Source: Ciona intestinalis
Taxonomy: Eukaryota; Chordata; Ascidiacea; Phlebobranchia; Cionidae
Reading direction: 5' to 3'
DNA length: 64,000 nt
Assembly (NCBI RefSeq): GCF_000224145.3
Contig: NC_020173.2
Location: 997,674-1,061,673, forward strand
The notes under the pieces were generated by a model. The model had not been told where the DNA came from, made no database searches, and saw only the letters and a list, made by a program, of their open reading frames with translations. Within the stretch, counting starts at the first letter, position 1. Each line of letters opens with the position of its first letter. Below are positions 35,704-45,600 of the stretch, in pieces. The translations under genes were made by a program, and so were the position numbers.

Positions 35704-36729
35704 AAACATTGATTTCATCGTACGGTAAATGGCAGACTTCCATTTCTTCGATCGAATCAAACATTTTTCTTTCAATAAAGTACAATACTTGCATTTCTTC
35801 TACGCCGATGTCGATCAATGTAACTGCCCAGTCCAAGGATGCGTCATTGCCACATATGTTTAATGTGACGGTGGTGGAAATATTGCAGCCTTTGTTTATA
35901 CTTAACCTGGAACGTGTTGATAAAAGCGAGGGCTGGGCGGAAACAGAAATCCTATTTGAATGGAATCTTACCTATGGTATGTACCCATAATTTTTCTATA
36001 AAGTTGAGTTACCAACAACCATGCATTTAGGCGAAGGAATCGTGTTCAGACATCAATATATATGGCTACCGTTTGCATCAGAGAATGTCATGTTTGACAG
36101 ACAAGGCTCATTCGACGAGTGTAAGAAAACTGGTGGTAGTTTAGTGGATATCGCCGACAAAGAAACTTTTGATGTCATTTGCAATTACGTAAAAAACACT
36201 TTGCATTCTGGTAACAACATTTATATTAACATGTGGACAGGAATGACATTCAACCCAACGGTGAGAAATATAAGATTTTGCCATATATACTTATATTGAC
36301 GACTGTCAAAGTTTAGTATATATATATAGCACTGTGGGGTAGGATGGGACACCCTTAAAATTCTATACTTACTTCTCGTGGTTTGAACAATTCAAAACTT
36401 GTTTACAAATGCGGGAACAAAAAAAGCAAATGGCAACAGCATGACACATCTTATCTTGCACTATTAATTATGCTTTTCACTTTAAATCTATGTGTTTACC
36501 AAACTCGTTTATTTGATAGACATATGAAATAATCCAGAGCAATGGCGAACCTGGCTACAATGAATCTTGGCGTCAAGATCCAAACACAGACAGATATTCA
36601 TTCGGCGTCAGAATGTTTGTTACAACTCAAGTAAATTCTTTAAACGGGTTTCGAAATCGAAAATTCACCACACTGGCATCGCCTCTCTGTTCATCACCAC
36701 TAAACGTCGCATTAAACGTAATGGACTGA
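35704..36729 (+). CDS. C-type-lectin-like protein, gene 1
   Basis: Three exons recognised: 35704-35976, 36031-36260 and 36520-36729 (TGA). The first encodes a roughly 90-residue beta-rich module also present in genes 2 and 3 (core FNVTVVEILQPLFILNLER, then SEGWAE). The second starts a lectin-like fold (DECKKTGGSLVDIADKETF, then MWTGMTF), and the third completes it (SNGEPGYNESW, final Cys in SPLCSS). Only two of the four usual lectin cysteines are visible, and no EPN or QPD sugar-binding motif is seen. A signal-peptide exon is expected upstream by analogy with gene 2 but was not found, so the 5' end is incomplete. Probably secreted. A miniature element lies in the last intron. Transcribed away from genes 2 and 3. 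Confidence 0.7.
36325..36468. mobile_element. Miniature element A, internally deleted
   Basis: TATAGCACTGTGGGGTAGGA start and CACATCTTATCTTGCACTATTA end, with most of the usual core missing or diverged; in lectin gene 1 intron. Confidence 0.55.
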
Positions 36730-37030
36730 GAGTATTTTGGTATGGTTAAACACAAGATGGCATATTACAGCTAAGAGGACTGTACTTGCTGTATCATACT
36801 TTTGCTGTTGATAAAAGCAAATTACGAAAGCTATAAAAGCTATTCTTTGTAGTCATGTTCTCTAATATTCCGGGGTGGTTTTTTGGTCTAAATTAAAGAT
36901 TAAATAATAATTATTGCTACTGTTTATTATGCATTATAAACAAATAAGCTTTATTGTACATGAAGTCATAAATCGCTCTGTCCGGTATGTTTGTCAGTTT
37001 ACCATTATACTTATACGTTAGGATCTGTTT

Positions 37031-37158
37031 ATATAAACTGTAATAAATGCTCCTATAATAAAACTGTAATAAATTCCCCTATAATAAAACTGTAATAAAT
37101 TCCCCTATTATAAAACTGCAATAAATTCCCCTATAATAAAACTGTAATAAATGCTCTT
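37031..37158 (+). repeat. Tandem repeat, 26-bp unit, about five copies
   Basis: Units of the type AAACTGTAATAAATTCCCCT plus ATAATA, differing at a few positions (CCCC versus GCTC). Confidence 0.85.
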
Positions 37159-37248
37159 ATTAAATTCGTCTTGAAATATACCATTTATTAGGGCCCTTAT
37201 GACCATTATGTCAGGTTACGATAAATTGTATGATCGTCTATTTAATTT

Positions 37249-37438
37249 GTTAGGGTGCTTGGGGAGACAGGATACTTTTTAACTCTATTTTCTCGTTCCA
37301 ATTCGTAGTAAACAAAGAACATTCAAAGAATTATGAAACTATATCATCACAACTCCCATAGATCGTTGTCCAAAACACGATCGGGATATTTGGATGTTAT
37401 GTGCTAAAGGTGTTCTATCTTCCCCCACCCTACTATAT
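37249..37438 (-). mobile_element. Miniature element A, copy 17
   Basis: Left end decayed (TTAGGGTGCTTGGGGAGACA); right end CTTCCCCCACCCTACTATA intact. Confidence 0.75.
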
Positions 37439-37711
37439 CAACGACTACTATGTAACCAAATCAAAACTATGAAAATTATTGCGTAATTAAATTTAAATCA
37501 CATTATGAACCGTATATGGCTTTAACCTATCCAGGTTTAGCTCGTAATAATAAACCTGTATTACAATGTGTGATCGTTCCTTTCTACAATACGGTGGGTT
37601 TAAGTTGTAAGCACTAAAGGTGTATAAAGGATATATAGTAACACTAATATTTAACTCTTAAGTGACTCAGCACGCCGCTCATATTCGTATGTGCATAGTA
37701 TACTGCCACTG

Positions 37712-38998
37712 CTAATACATACAAAGTGGCACAGCAGTATGAGCGGCACTAAAGTTTCGCAGCCCTACGTTGGGAGCTGCTGTCGGTTTAGTTCCAACCG
37801 AAATAACCACACCGATACGTGTTGATCCGCCCAGTGGCCACCCAGGGTTCCAATCATCATTGTAGCCAGGTTCTCCATTGCTTTGAGTTACGTTTCCGTT
37901 CTAAACTCAAAACGAGGGTCGTTAAAGCACATATACGGTTAAAAACAAAGGGTGGGAAAGATAGGACACCTTTTTATTCTATTTTCTTGTCCCATTTGAT
38001 AGCAAACAAAAAAACAAAGATTTATAAAACAGTATCCTTACAGCTCTTATTAACTTTTGTTAATTGTTTAAAGACACGATTAGGACATTTAGATACTATG
38101 TGCTAAAGGTGTCCCGTCTTTTCCCGGCACTATTATATACTATTATATACGACAAAAAAAAAAAATAAAATAAATGGTTGTAAAGGCGTGGTCGCTCAAG
38201 TATTTATATTTTATTGGGTAATAATTAAATTTCTAATAGAAAGGGGTGCGCATTAAACACGCGTCCCCTAAGTCAAGTTATATAGTTTTCCATACCTCAG
38301 TATTGAAATTCATTGCTGTCCAAATATTAACATAATTATAAATGCCAGAATCGAAAGTGGTAGCGACGTAATAGTATATTACATCATACATTTCCTTGTC
38401 AACAATATCCACTAATTTTCCTCCAGATGAACTGCATTGTGTAAAAGACCGGGAACGGCTATACGCAAAAGAAACAGCCGTGTACAGCAGCTTTATGTAT
38501 CTGTTCTTGTAAGCAACACCGCCCTGTCCTGCAAATCGACATTTTAAGTTTAACTCAAGACTCAGATAAATTAATCTTTACCGAATTTAAGTTGCCAATC
38601 AAATTTGATTAGAGTTTCCGACCATCCCTCAGTTTTATCAATTCTTTCAATACTGACAATGAACAAAGATTTTAATATTTCTACCACGGTAACTTTGAAT
38701 TTGAAAGGCAATGACTGATCATGTGTTTTTGCTTCAACGTCTATTCCAAAAGGGGTAGTAGAGAGACATTCTCCATACTTTATTGAAAGATAAAGTCTTG
38801 GGTTGTTAGAAGAAAGAAGCGCCTGCCAGGTTCCACTTGAAGTTGTTACTGATGTGATAAACGTAAAAATTATGTTTAATTAATTTCTCTCACTACTCTG
38901 ATCACTTTAACTCACAACAATGGAAGAGGTCATTTACCTGATGCTGCTGTGCTGTAGCTAATGTACAACAACAAAATCAGTGTTCTGACTTGCTCCAT
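37712..38998 (-). CDS. Secreted C-type-lectin-like protein, gene 2
   Basis: Complete four-exon model: 38998-38938, 38848-38582, 38528-38296, 37900-37712, total 750 nt, 249 aa. Exon 1 is a signal peptide (MEQVRTLILLLYISYSTAAS). Exon 2 is the beta-rich module shared with the paralogues (FKVTVVEILKSLFIVSIER, then TEGWSE). Exons 3 and 4 give a lectin-like domain with QCSSSGGKLVDIVDKEMYD, NIWTAMNF, SNGEPGYNDDWNPGW and a final LCMY. As in its paralogues, only two of the canonical lectin cysteines are evident and no classic carbohydrate motif is present, so ligand binding may differ from standard lectins. Exons 3 and 4 have exactly the same length as in gene 3, and the order of modules is identical. 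Confidence 0.8.
37947..38139 (-). mobile_element. Miniature element A, copy 18
   Basis: AAAGGGTGGGAAAGATAGGA start, TTTTCCCGGCACTATTATATA end; in the last intron of lectin gene 2. Confidence 0.7.
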
Positions 38999-40045
38999 TT
39001 ACAGTTAAGTTTAAACAACAACGTAAGATGCTATTACACGAAACTACTTTGTAATTACAATGATTAGTTTGAGAGGTGTCAGCCAAATAATAAGAAATGA
39101 AGATCTGTGCTCTCTTGTATAAACTTATTTCGTAAAAAATGTATCTGATACGCACACACAACGTCATACATGGTTACACAGAATCACAGCAGTACATGCT
39201 TATACGTCCGCTTGATTTACATATACACTTCAATAAACTGTAACTAATTTTAATTGTACATTTTGTTTACAACACGCATTTACACCGGTTTTACTGTCAA
39301 ACTTAATTTTCAATAACGGTAATAGAGCTCAGATTGTGGGAGTATAATACATTTTTTTACAAATACAAACTTAGAAAAATAGCATGATCTAAATTCTAAA
39401 AAGAGCAACTTTTCGGCATATAAAAATACTTTGTGGTTATATAGTACTGTGGGGCAGGACCATTCAAGCACATATTGCCCAATATCTCCAAATTTAAAAA
39501 TATGGTTTTGGGGTGATAACACGAATTAGTACTTTCATAGTTTTTTTAATTAATAATAACAATACAAAGATATATGTTAAACCACAGGAGTTATTTAGCG
39601 ATTGCCACACCAGGTGTAAATTTAGCAATTCGAAAACAGGAGGAGTAAGACGAGACAATTTAACATCCTTGTTATAACATTAATTAACAAATGAATTCAT
39701 TGTTAGGAATACACGTAAATTACACGACACACTACTAAAAGCTTTAAAACAACATTTTACAAAATTATCGTTATTGTCATTTTCAAGCAATATAATAAGC
39801 CTATTCTTTGCTTGGGGAACCATTTTTAAATAGTCTTCTTTTGTATAACGCAAATAAATAAATATACACAGGGTATATTGCAGCTAATGTACGCAGAGAA
39901 TAACTGCGGTGATGTATGCATTATGTCAGGATATTTCTTAGAAAATAAAAACATATCATGTAGTTAGCAGTTACTATGTAATATTTGCAGGTAAAAATTG
40001 ATATTATTGTGTTTAGTATGTTCCACTTTATCGTATGCGTGTATT
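38999..40045. other. Intergenic between lectin genes 2 and 3
   Basis: Contains an element B copy at about 39438-39660. No coding exon seen. Confidence 0.45.
39438..39660 (+). mobile_element. Miniature element B, copy 2
   Basis: Starts TATATAGTACTGTGGGGCAG. The interior (GGTTTTGGGGTGATAACACG, ATTAGTACTTTCATAG) matches 26380-26430. The end AGTAAGACGAGACAATTT is diverged. Confidence 0.6.
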
Positions 40046-40284
40046 CTAATAAACGCACAAAGGTACATATCGTTGGGAAATTTCAGCGTTTCGCATTCCT
40101 ATGTTTGTCCCTGCAGAAGGGTTGGTGCCAACGAATACCACCACACCCGTACGAGACCCAGATGTAGTTGGATAACCAGGATTCCAATCTCCATTATAAC
40201 CAGGTTTCCCATTGCTCCGAGTTACATTGCTGTTCTATGGGAACATGTTATAGAAAAGATTAGGGACAATGCAATTATAAACTC

Positions 40285-40486
40285 TATACAGTAGGGTGGG
40301 GGAAGATGGGACACCTTTAACCTGCATTTTCTAGCCCCGATAAGTATAGTAAACAAAGATCATTCAAGAAATTATAAAAACTATATGCCCATGGCTCTCA
40401 TTGACCGTCAGTAATTATTTAAAACACGATCAGGATATTTAGATATTATGTGCTAAAGGTGTCCCATCATCCCCCACCCTACAATA
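40285..40486 (-). mobile_element. Miniature element A, copy 19
   Basis: TATACAGTAGGGTGGGGGAA start and CATCCCCCACCCTACAATA end; in lectin gene 3 intron. Very similar internally to the copy at 26780-26979. Confidence 0.8.
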
Positions 40487-40802
40487 ACTAAAATTATCTC
40501 ACACCGTTACACAAGGATAAAGTTTTATTCACTCATTCTTACCGCTTGGTTGTAATTCATTGCCGTCCATATTATAACAAAATTTAAACGGCCCGAATCA
40601 AAGGTAACTTCAACGAAAGTATTGACGAAGTCGTACATTTCCTTGTCAACAATATCAGCCAATTTCCCTCCAGACTTCGAGCATTCAAGATGACTCTTTT
40701 CACGGTTAAACTCCGTCCCTCCAGACGTGTATGGAAGATGGAAGTAAAGACCCTTGTAAGCACCCCAACTGTAACCTGAAAATCGACATGTTTGTAGTTC
40801 GG

Positions 40803-40880
40803 CCGGCGCCGTGGCAAAATGGTTAGCTCGACTGTCTGTAACCATAGGTACAATGAAAAGGCAGGTCGCTTGATACCATT
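40803..40880 (+). mobile_element. tRNA-like head of a SINE
   Basis: GGCGCCGTGGCAAAATGGTT followed by AGCTCGAC resembles a tRNA 5' half with an A box. No intact B box, no CCA-stem pairing and no anticodon arm could be drawn, so this is a SINE head and not a functional tRNA gene. Confidence 0.5.
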
Positions 40881-41314
40881 ATGGGTGTTACGTTGTGAGT
40901 ATGAGGCCTTTGAGCCTACATACGCTTATTTACCTTTGTGTTGTGTGTGCTATATGGGTTTGAATTGTTTCAGTCTTTGTTGTGTGCGATGCTTAAGTTG
41001 TCGATTTAATAGTGTATTTTTATTCGTTTTCCTTATCACTGTTTCACTTCTATTCACTCCTTTACTTCTTTTTTTCATTGTTGTCACGCTTGGTTTCTTT
41101 GATTGCTCACGTGTTTAAGTATCGTCGTTTATTGTGCCATTGGGCTGATTACTGTAAATTGCGCGTTTTCCATTTCTCGTTTCGATTCGCTTTTTAGTGA
41201 GCAAGGTTAGTTCTTGTACAAAGTGTTATTTCAGTCGGTTTACAAAATACGGTTTTTCTTAGTAGTAATATTGCATCAGTGTACGTTAACTTGTTTATCG
41301 GTCATTGCTCCTTT

Positions 41315-41470
41315 TATAGTACAATGGGGGAAGATGGGACACTTAAGCACATATTGCCAGACATTTCCAGAATCAAATTAGATGGCGGTTTTGGGGTAAT
41401 ACTATATATTTTAGAACGTCTATTTTTATATTTGCTTTTATTAAAACGACATAGGATACAGTGGTTTTAG
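41315..41470 (+). mobile_element. Miniature element B, copy 3 (truncated)
   Basis: TTATAGTACAATGGGGGAAG start, then GCACATATTGCCAGACATTT and GGCGGTTTTGGGGTAATAC as in the other B copies. Right end missing. Confidence 0.6.
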
Positions 41471-41499
41471 TTCACGGAACCGCGATTGGCCTTTAAAGG

Positions 41500-41795
41500 C
41501 AACGTTCTGGACCAAACACCTCAAACACGTAACACAGACGTATGTGTTCTTGGGCAAGACACTTAAGTCTCCAACCCAAGAGCAATGGCTCCAACCCAGT
41601 GGTCACTAATGGGTCGTCCAAATTGTCAGCCATACATGAAAAAATAAAAAAAGTCCTAAAAAAATGACCCACAAAGTAACATACATAGTAACTTGTAAGC
41701 TGGGACAAGGTGCATGAGTACTCGTGTTATAACGACTGTCGTTTTCCGGCTACGCGAGGATAAAGTAAGTTACATCCATTCATTCGTTTATAGTT
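41500..41795 (+). mobile_element. SINE copy in lectin gene 3
   Basis: Body CTTGGGCAAGACACTTAAG and CCAGTGGTCACTAATGGGTC, an A-rich stretch, then TAACTTGTAAGCTGGGACAA, CGCGAGGATAAAGTAAGTTA and a CATTCATTCG tail. Confidence 0.75.
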
Positions 41796-42369
41796 ATATA
41801 ACCCTAACACCAACATTCAAATGAAATCCTTACCTAGGTTAAGCTCCCAATAAAACCGGAACGTAATTTCCGACCATCCCTCATTTTTATCAGTTCTTTT
41901 AATACTGACAATGAACAAAGGTTCCAATATTTCTACCACGGTAACTTTGAATTTGTGGGGCAATGACTGGTTCTCTAGCTTGGCCGTCAAGTTTATAGCC
42001 ACAGGAGTAGAAAAAAATACAGGTTCTGTATTTGATTGGTACGAAAAGCTTTGACTCTTTTGATGATATAATTTCTGGCCAGTCGCCGAGTATTAAAACG
42101 GTTGCTTTAAAAAAGAAGGTTACCGTTAAAATTTGAAACGTGATCTTTTAAAAGTAAATTTGTATATGCTTTGCTAATTTTCAGCAATAAAACGGCTAGT
42201 CCGATCCAATTCATTTTCCTCAAAATATATAACAGCTATCTCTCCGAAGATCAAGCAGAAACATGGGCGTCGCCAAGGGGGGGCCTGAGGGGCCATGGCC
42301 CCCCCAAATTTTGAGTTTTACAGTAATGTTATTGGTGAAAAAATAAAATAAAGTGTTACACGTGCTAAA

Positions 42370-42647
42370 CCGTGATGTTCAAATGGGGGTTCTCGATCCG
42401 GTTCCGGATCTTTTTTCAAATTAAAAGAAAACATTTAAGCCTGTTTTTAAATTTCTTACACATGCTAAATGATGAGGTGCCAATCCCTATTATGACGCAA
42501 ATAATCGCCGTGTGAAATGCTATGATGTCGTAATTAGTTGCCAGGTCAAACAATCGCTATTATGATGGATGAACTCACGCGTGTGAATCCATACTATTTC
42601 GTAATAAACAGTCTACCTGCTAGCCTATAGAAAACAATCTCAATTTG
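42370..42647 (-). mobile_element. hAT-like element fragment running into the gap
   Basis: Reverse-complement match to the interior of the element at 33526-34322 (for example CCCTATTATGACGCAAATAA and GTAATAAACAGTCTACCTG). The sequence just to the left (GGGCGTCGCCAAGGGGGGGC) looks like a separate element terminus. Confidence 0.65.
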
Positions 42648-42697
42648 NNNNNNNNNNNNNNNNNNNNNNNNNNNNNNNNNNNNNNNNNNNNNNNNNN
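42648..42697. other. Assembly gap, 50 N
   Basis: Fifty N between a transposon fragment and the first readable DHX32-like exon. It hides the 5' end of that gene, and the true size is unknown. Confidence 0.99.
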
Positions 42698-45600
42698 CGT
42701 ATCTGGAGAAGATGAACATTTGGATTCCTTCCCTGTGCTTTTAAATGACGAAGAGTTTCAGTCTCACGAAAATGACGTTTTGGATTTGAATCCTTTTGAT
42801 GGCTTGCCTTACTCAACTAACTATTACCAGTTATTAAGGGAACGAAAAACGTTGCCAGTCTGGCAAGCGAAAGAGGATTTCGTTGTTGCAGTAGAAGAGA
42901 GCTCTGTGGTATTGGTTACTGGAAAAGCGGGGAGCGGTAAAAGTACGCAGGTAAAGTCGTATTTTAGTGAAAACGGACACGAATGAAACAGAACTTCCGG
43001 CTTAAAATTTATCAGTACCCAAAACAAACGATAAAAGTGTATAAAGAAACTACTTTCCATTTTCAGATTCCACAATGGTGCACTCAACTGGCGAAAGAAA
43101 CCGACTTTAGTTTTGGTACAGTCGTGTGTACGCAACCTGTAGCGACCGCTGCCATGTCACTTGCTGTTCAGGTGATTGGGAAACTAGTATATTAAAAACT
43201 TTGTAATAGTAGGGTGGGTAAATATGGGGCACCTTTATTCTATGATATCCAAATATCCTGCCCGTGTTTTAAACAATTAACAGCGGCCTATAGAAGTCGT
43301 AAGCATACGATTTAATAATTCTTTAAATGTTCTTTGTTTACTACCAAATGGAACTGGAAAATAGAAAAAAAGGTGTACCATCTTTCCCCACATTACTATA
43401 TATACTGTTGTATGATATAGTATGTATACCATGTATATACAAGAAAATCATTTTCAACTTTTAAAGCAATAATGGTCACACAATAGTATGCGTTGCGGAA
43501 AACTTTGGTATGCGATCAGACTATATTTTCATCTTAATAAAATATGTATCAACCTGCTTCATTCATTATTAGCACATTTATGGGTGTGTTTAAATAATAT
43601 TGTTTCAGGTCGCACAAGAAATGGATTTCACTAGTGTTGGTAATGAGGTCGGTTATAAGGTTCACCAACAAGACTGTGCCTCCGAGGACACAGTGTTAAA
43701 GTAAGTCGACTGCTGTCTTGAATTTAGTATTGTGTTCGAATGAATGAATTTAGTTGTTATTTTGCCCGTATCGGTTCTAGTGGCAAGAAGAGGACTAACA
43801 TGAAATGAAATGTAACCTACTTTATCCTCGCGTGCTGGCCGGAAAACGACAGTCGTTAGATAACTCCGGTGTTCATACACCTCGTGCCACAACTTACGAG
43901 CTGCCATGTATGTTACCTTGTGGGGGATCATTTTTTGTTTTTTTTCTCATTTTTTATGTATGGCTTGGAGAACCCATAGTGACCACTGGGTTGCCACATA
44001 AAATACCAGAAAGTTATACTCGATATTGTATCAGGTTTACAACGGATGAGATATTGTTGCGGGAAATGTCAGATGATCCACTGTTGCAGAAATACAGCTT
44101 TGTTATCATCGACGAGATTCAAGAAAGAACCGTCTCCACTGATATTCTGCTTGCCCTGCTAAAGTAACAAGTGTTTCTACGTATACAGTTATCATTTTAA
44201 CTTATATTTACAAATTTATCAGGATCATATTAAACTTGCGGGAAGATCTAAAAGTTATCTTGGTCAGTTTGATTCAAGAGATGCCAACACTGGAAGAGTT
44301 TTTCGAAGGTGTTCCGATCGTTGATCTTCATTTCTTGGACGAAGCTGCTGCCTCCGATGAAAATGATGATCCCGAAATTTCCGAGAAAGATGAGAGCAAA
44401 ATATCTGAAAAAGAGAGGAGCAGGAGAGAGGTCGCTGAGAAGAAAAGAACGGATCAGATCGAAATAGTACATCTTCCTCTACAAGGCCAAACACTCATTG
44501 AAGAAATCACTTCGCTTGTTTTGAACCTTCATTCCGACCAAGACCTGGAAGGAGATATTCTTGTGTTGCTACCAACTGCTGCGGTGAGTTATATATGTTA
44601 AAAAATGCATCTAAACCTGAAATGTGCTTTTAAACGCCTAAAGATGGCTGTACGCATATCCGGCATGCGAATTCGCATGCGAAGTCGTATGCAAACCCGT
44701 GTACAATTCCGCATGCGGCAGCGAAATCCGGACAAAACAGACAAAACGGACGAATTCCGGATAGTGTGTACAGCCACCTCAAAAGTATATGCACAAAAGT
44801 TACAAAGAAAAGATTATTAGCAACAATATCTACAATTATAGTAGGGAAGAGATAGGACACCTACCTTTGGCACATAACATCCAAATATTATCTTGATCGT
44901 GTTTTAAACAATTACCAACGGTCTGTGGAAGACGCGAGGATAGGGTTTTAAAATTGTTTAAATGGTATTTGTTTACACCTGAATAGGACAGGGAAATAGA
45001 GTGAAAAGGTGTCCCATCTTCCCCACCGTACTATATATTTTGGGCTGTGAAACTAGCCCTATTTTTAAGGTTCGTTTACTTTTATGTCGCAGGATGTAGA
45101 AGAAACATGTGACAGAATAGCAAGGGAGATAGCGATGAAGACGCTGCGAGGAGATGCTGGAGAAGCAGCGGTAGTTCGCTTGCACCGTTGTCTTGCTTAC
45201 GGTGCACAGCAGGTGATAATATGTTGCTTGTGGTGAAGTTTGACTGAATACGAACGATTGCTTGACTGTTGTTCCGTTTTTATGTAAGAATAATGTATGT
45301 CAACGTATTTACAACAGTATAACATGAAAGGCTTTACGCGAAATGTATATATAGTGTATAGGGTGAGGAAAGACGAGACACATCTACCACATAATATCTA
45401 AATATCTTGATCTTCTTTTTAAATTTAAACAATTAACAACGGTCTATGGGAGTTGTAAGGATACGGTTTTATAAATCTTTGAATGTTCTTTGTTTACCAC
45501 CAAATGGAAGGTGAAAATGGAACGAAGAGGTGTCTTATCTTCCCCACCCTACTATATCTCATAGAGTACAACTAGTTGTACCTAATTATACGTTACGTCT

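Larger units (their letters stand above)
36730..37711. other. Convergent intergenic region of lectin genes 1 and 2
   Basis: Holds the shared 3' ends of two convergent genes, a 26-bp tandem repeat and one miniature element. No further exon seen. Confidence 0.5.
40046..42214 (-). pseudogene. C-type-lectin-like protein, gene 3, homopolymer frameshift
   Basis: Paralogue of gene 2. Exons: 42104-41834, 40775-40543 and 40234-40046 (TAG). Exons 3 and 4 are 233 and 189 nt as in gene 2. Exon 2 is 271 nt, one more than a multiple of three. Its two halves read in different frames: upstream GDWPEIISSKESKLF and IKYRTC, downstream STPVAINLTAK and FKVTVVEILEPLFIVSIK. The switch falls at a run of seven A (plus strand) at 42011-42017, where six would restore the frame, so a sequencing error or a length polymorphism is as likely as a dead gene. 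A hydrophobic start (MNWIGLAVLLLKI) at 42214 could be the signal exon, but no normal donor in the right phase was found. The intron between exons 2 and 3 holds a tRNA-like SINE head, a SINE body and element B. Confidence 0.7.

Noticed and set aside
40803-40880. Possible tRNA gene
   Set aside because: Only the 5' half resembles a tRNA; no B box or acceptor stem. Treated as a SINE head.
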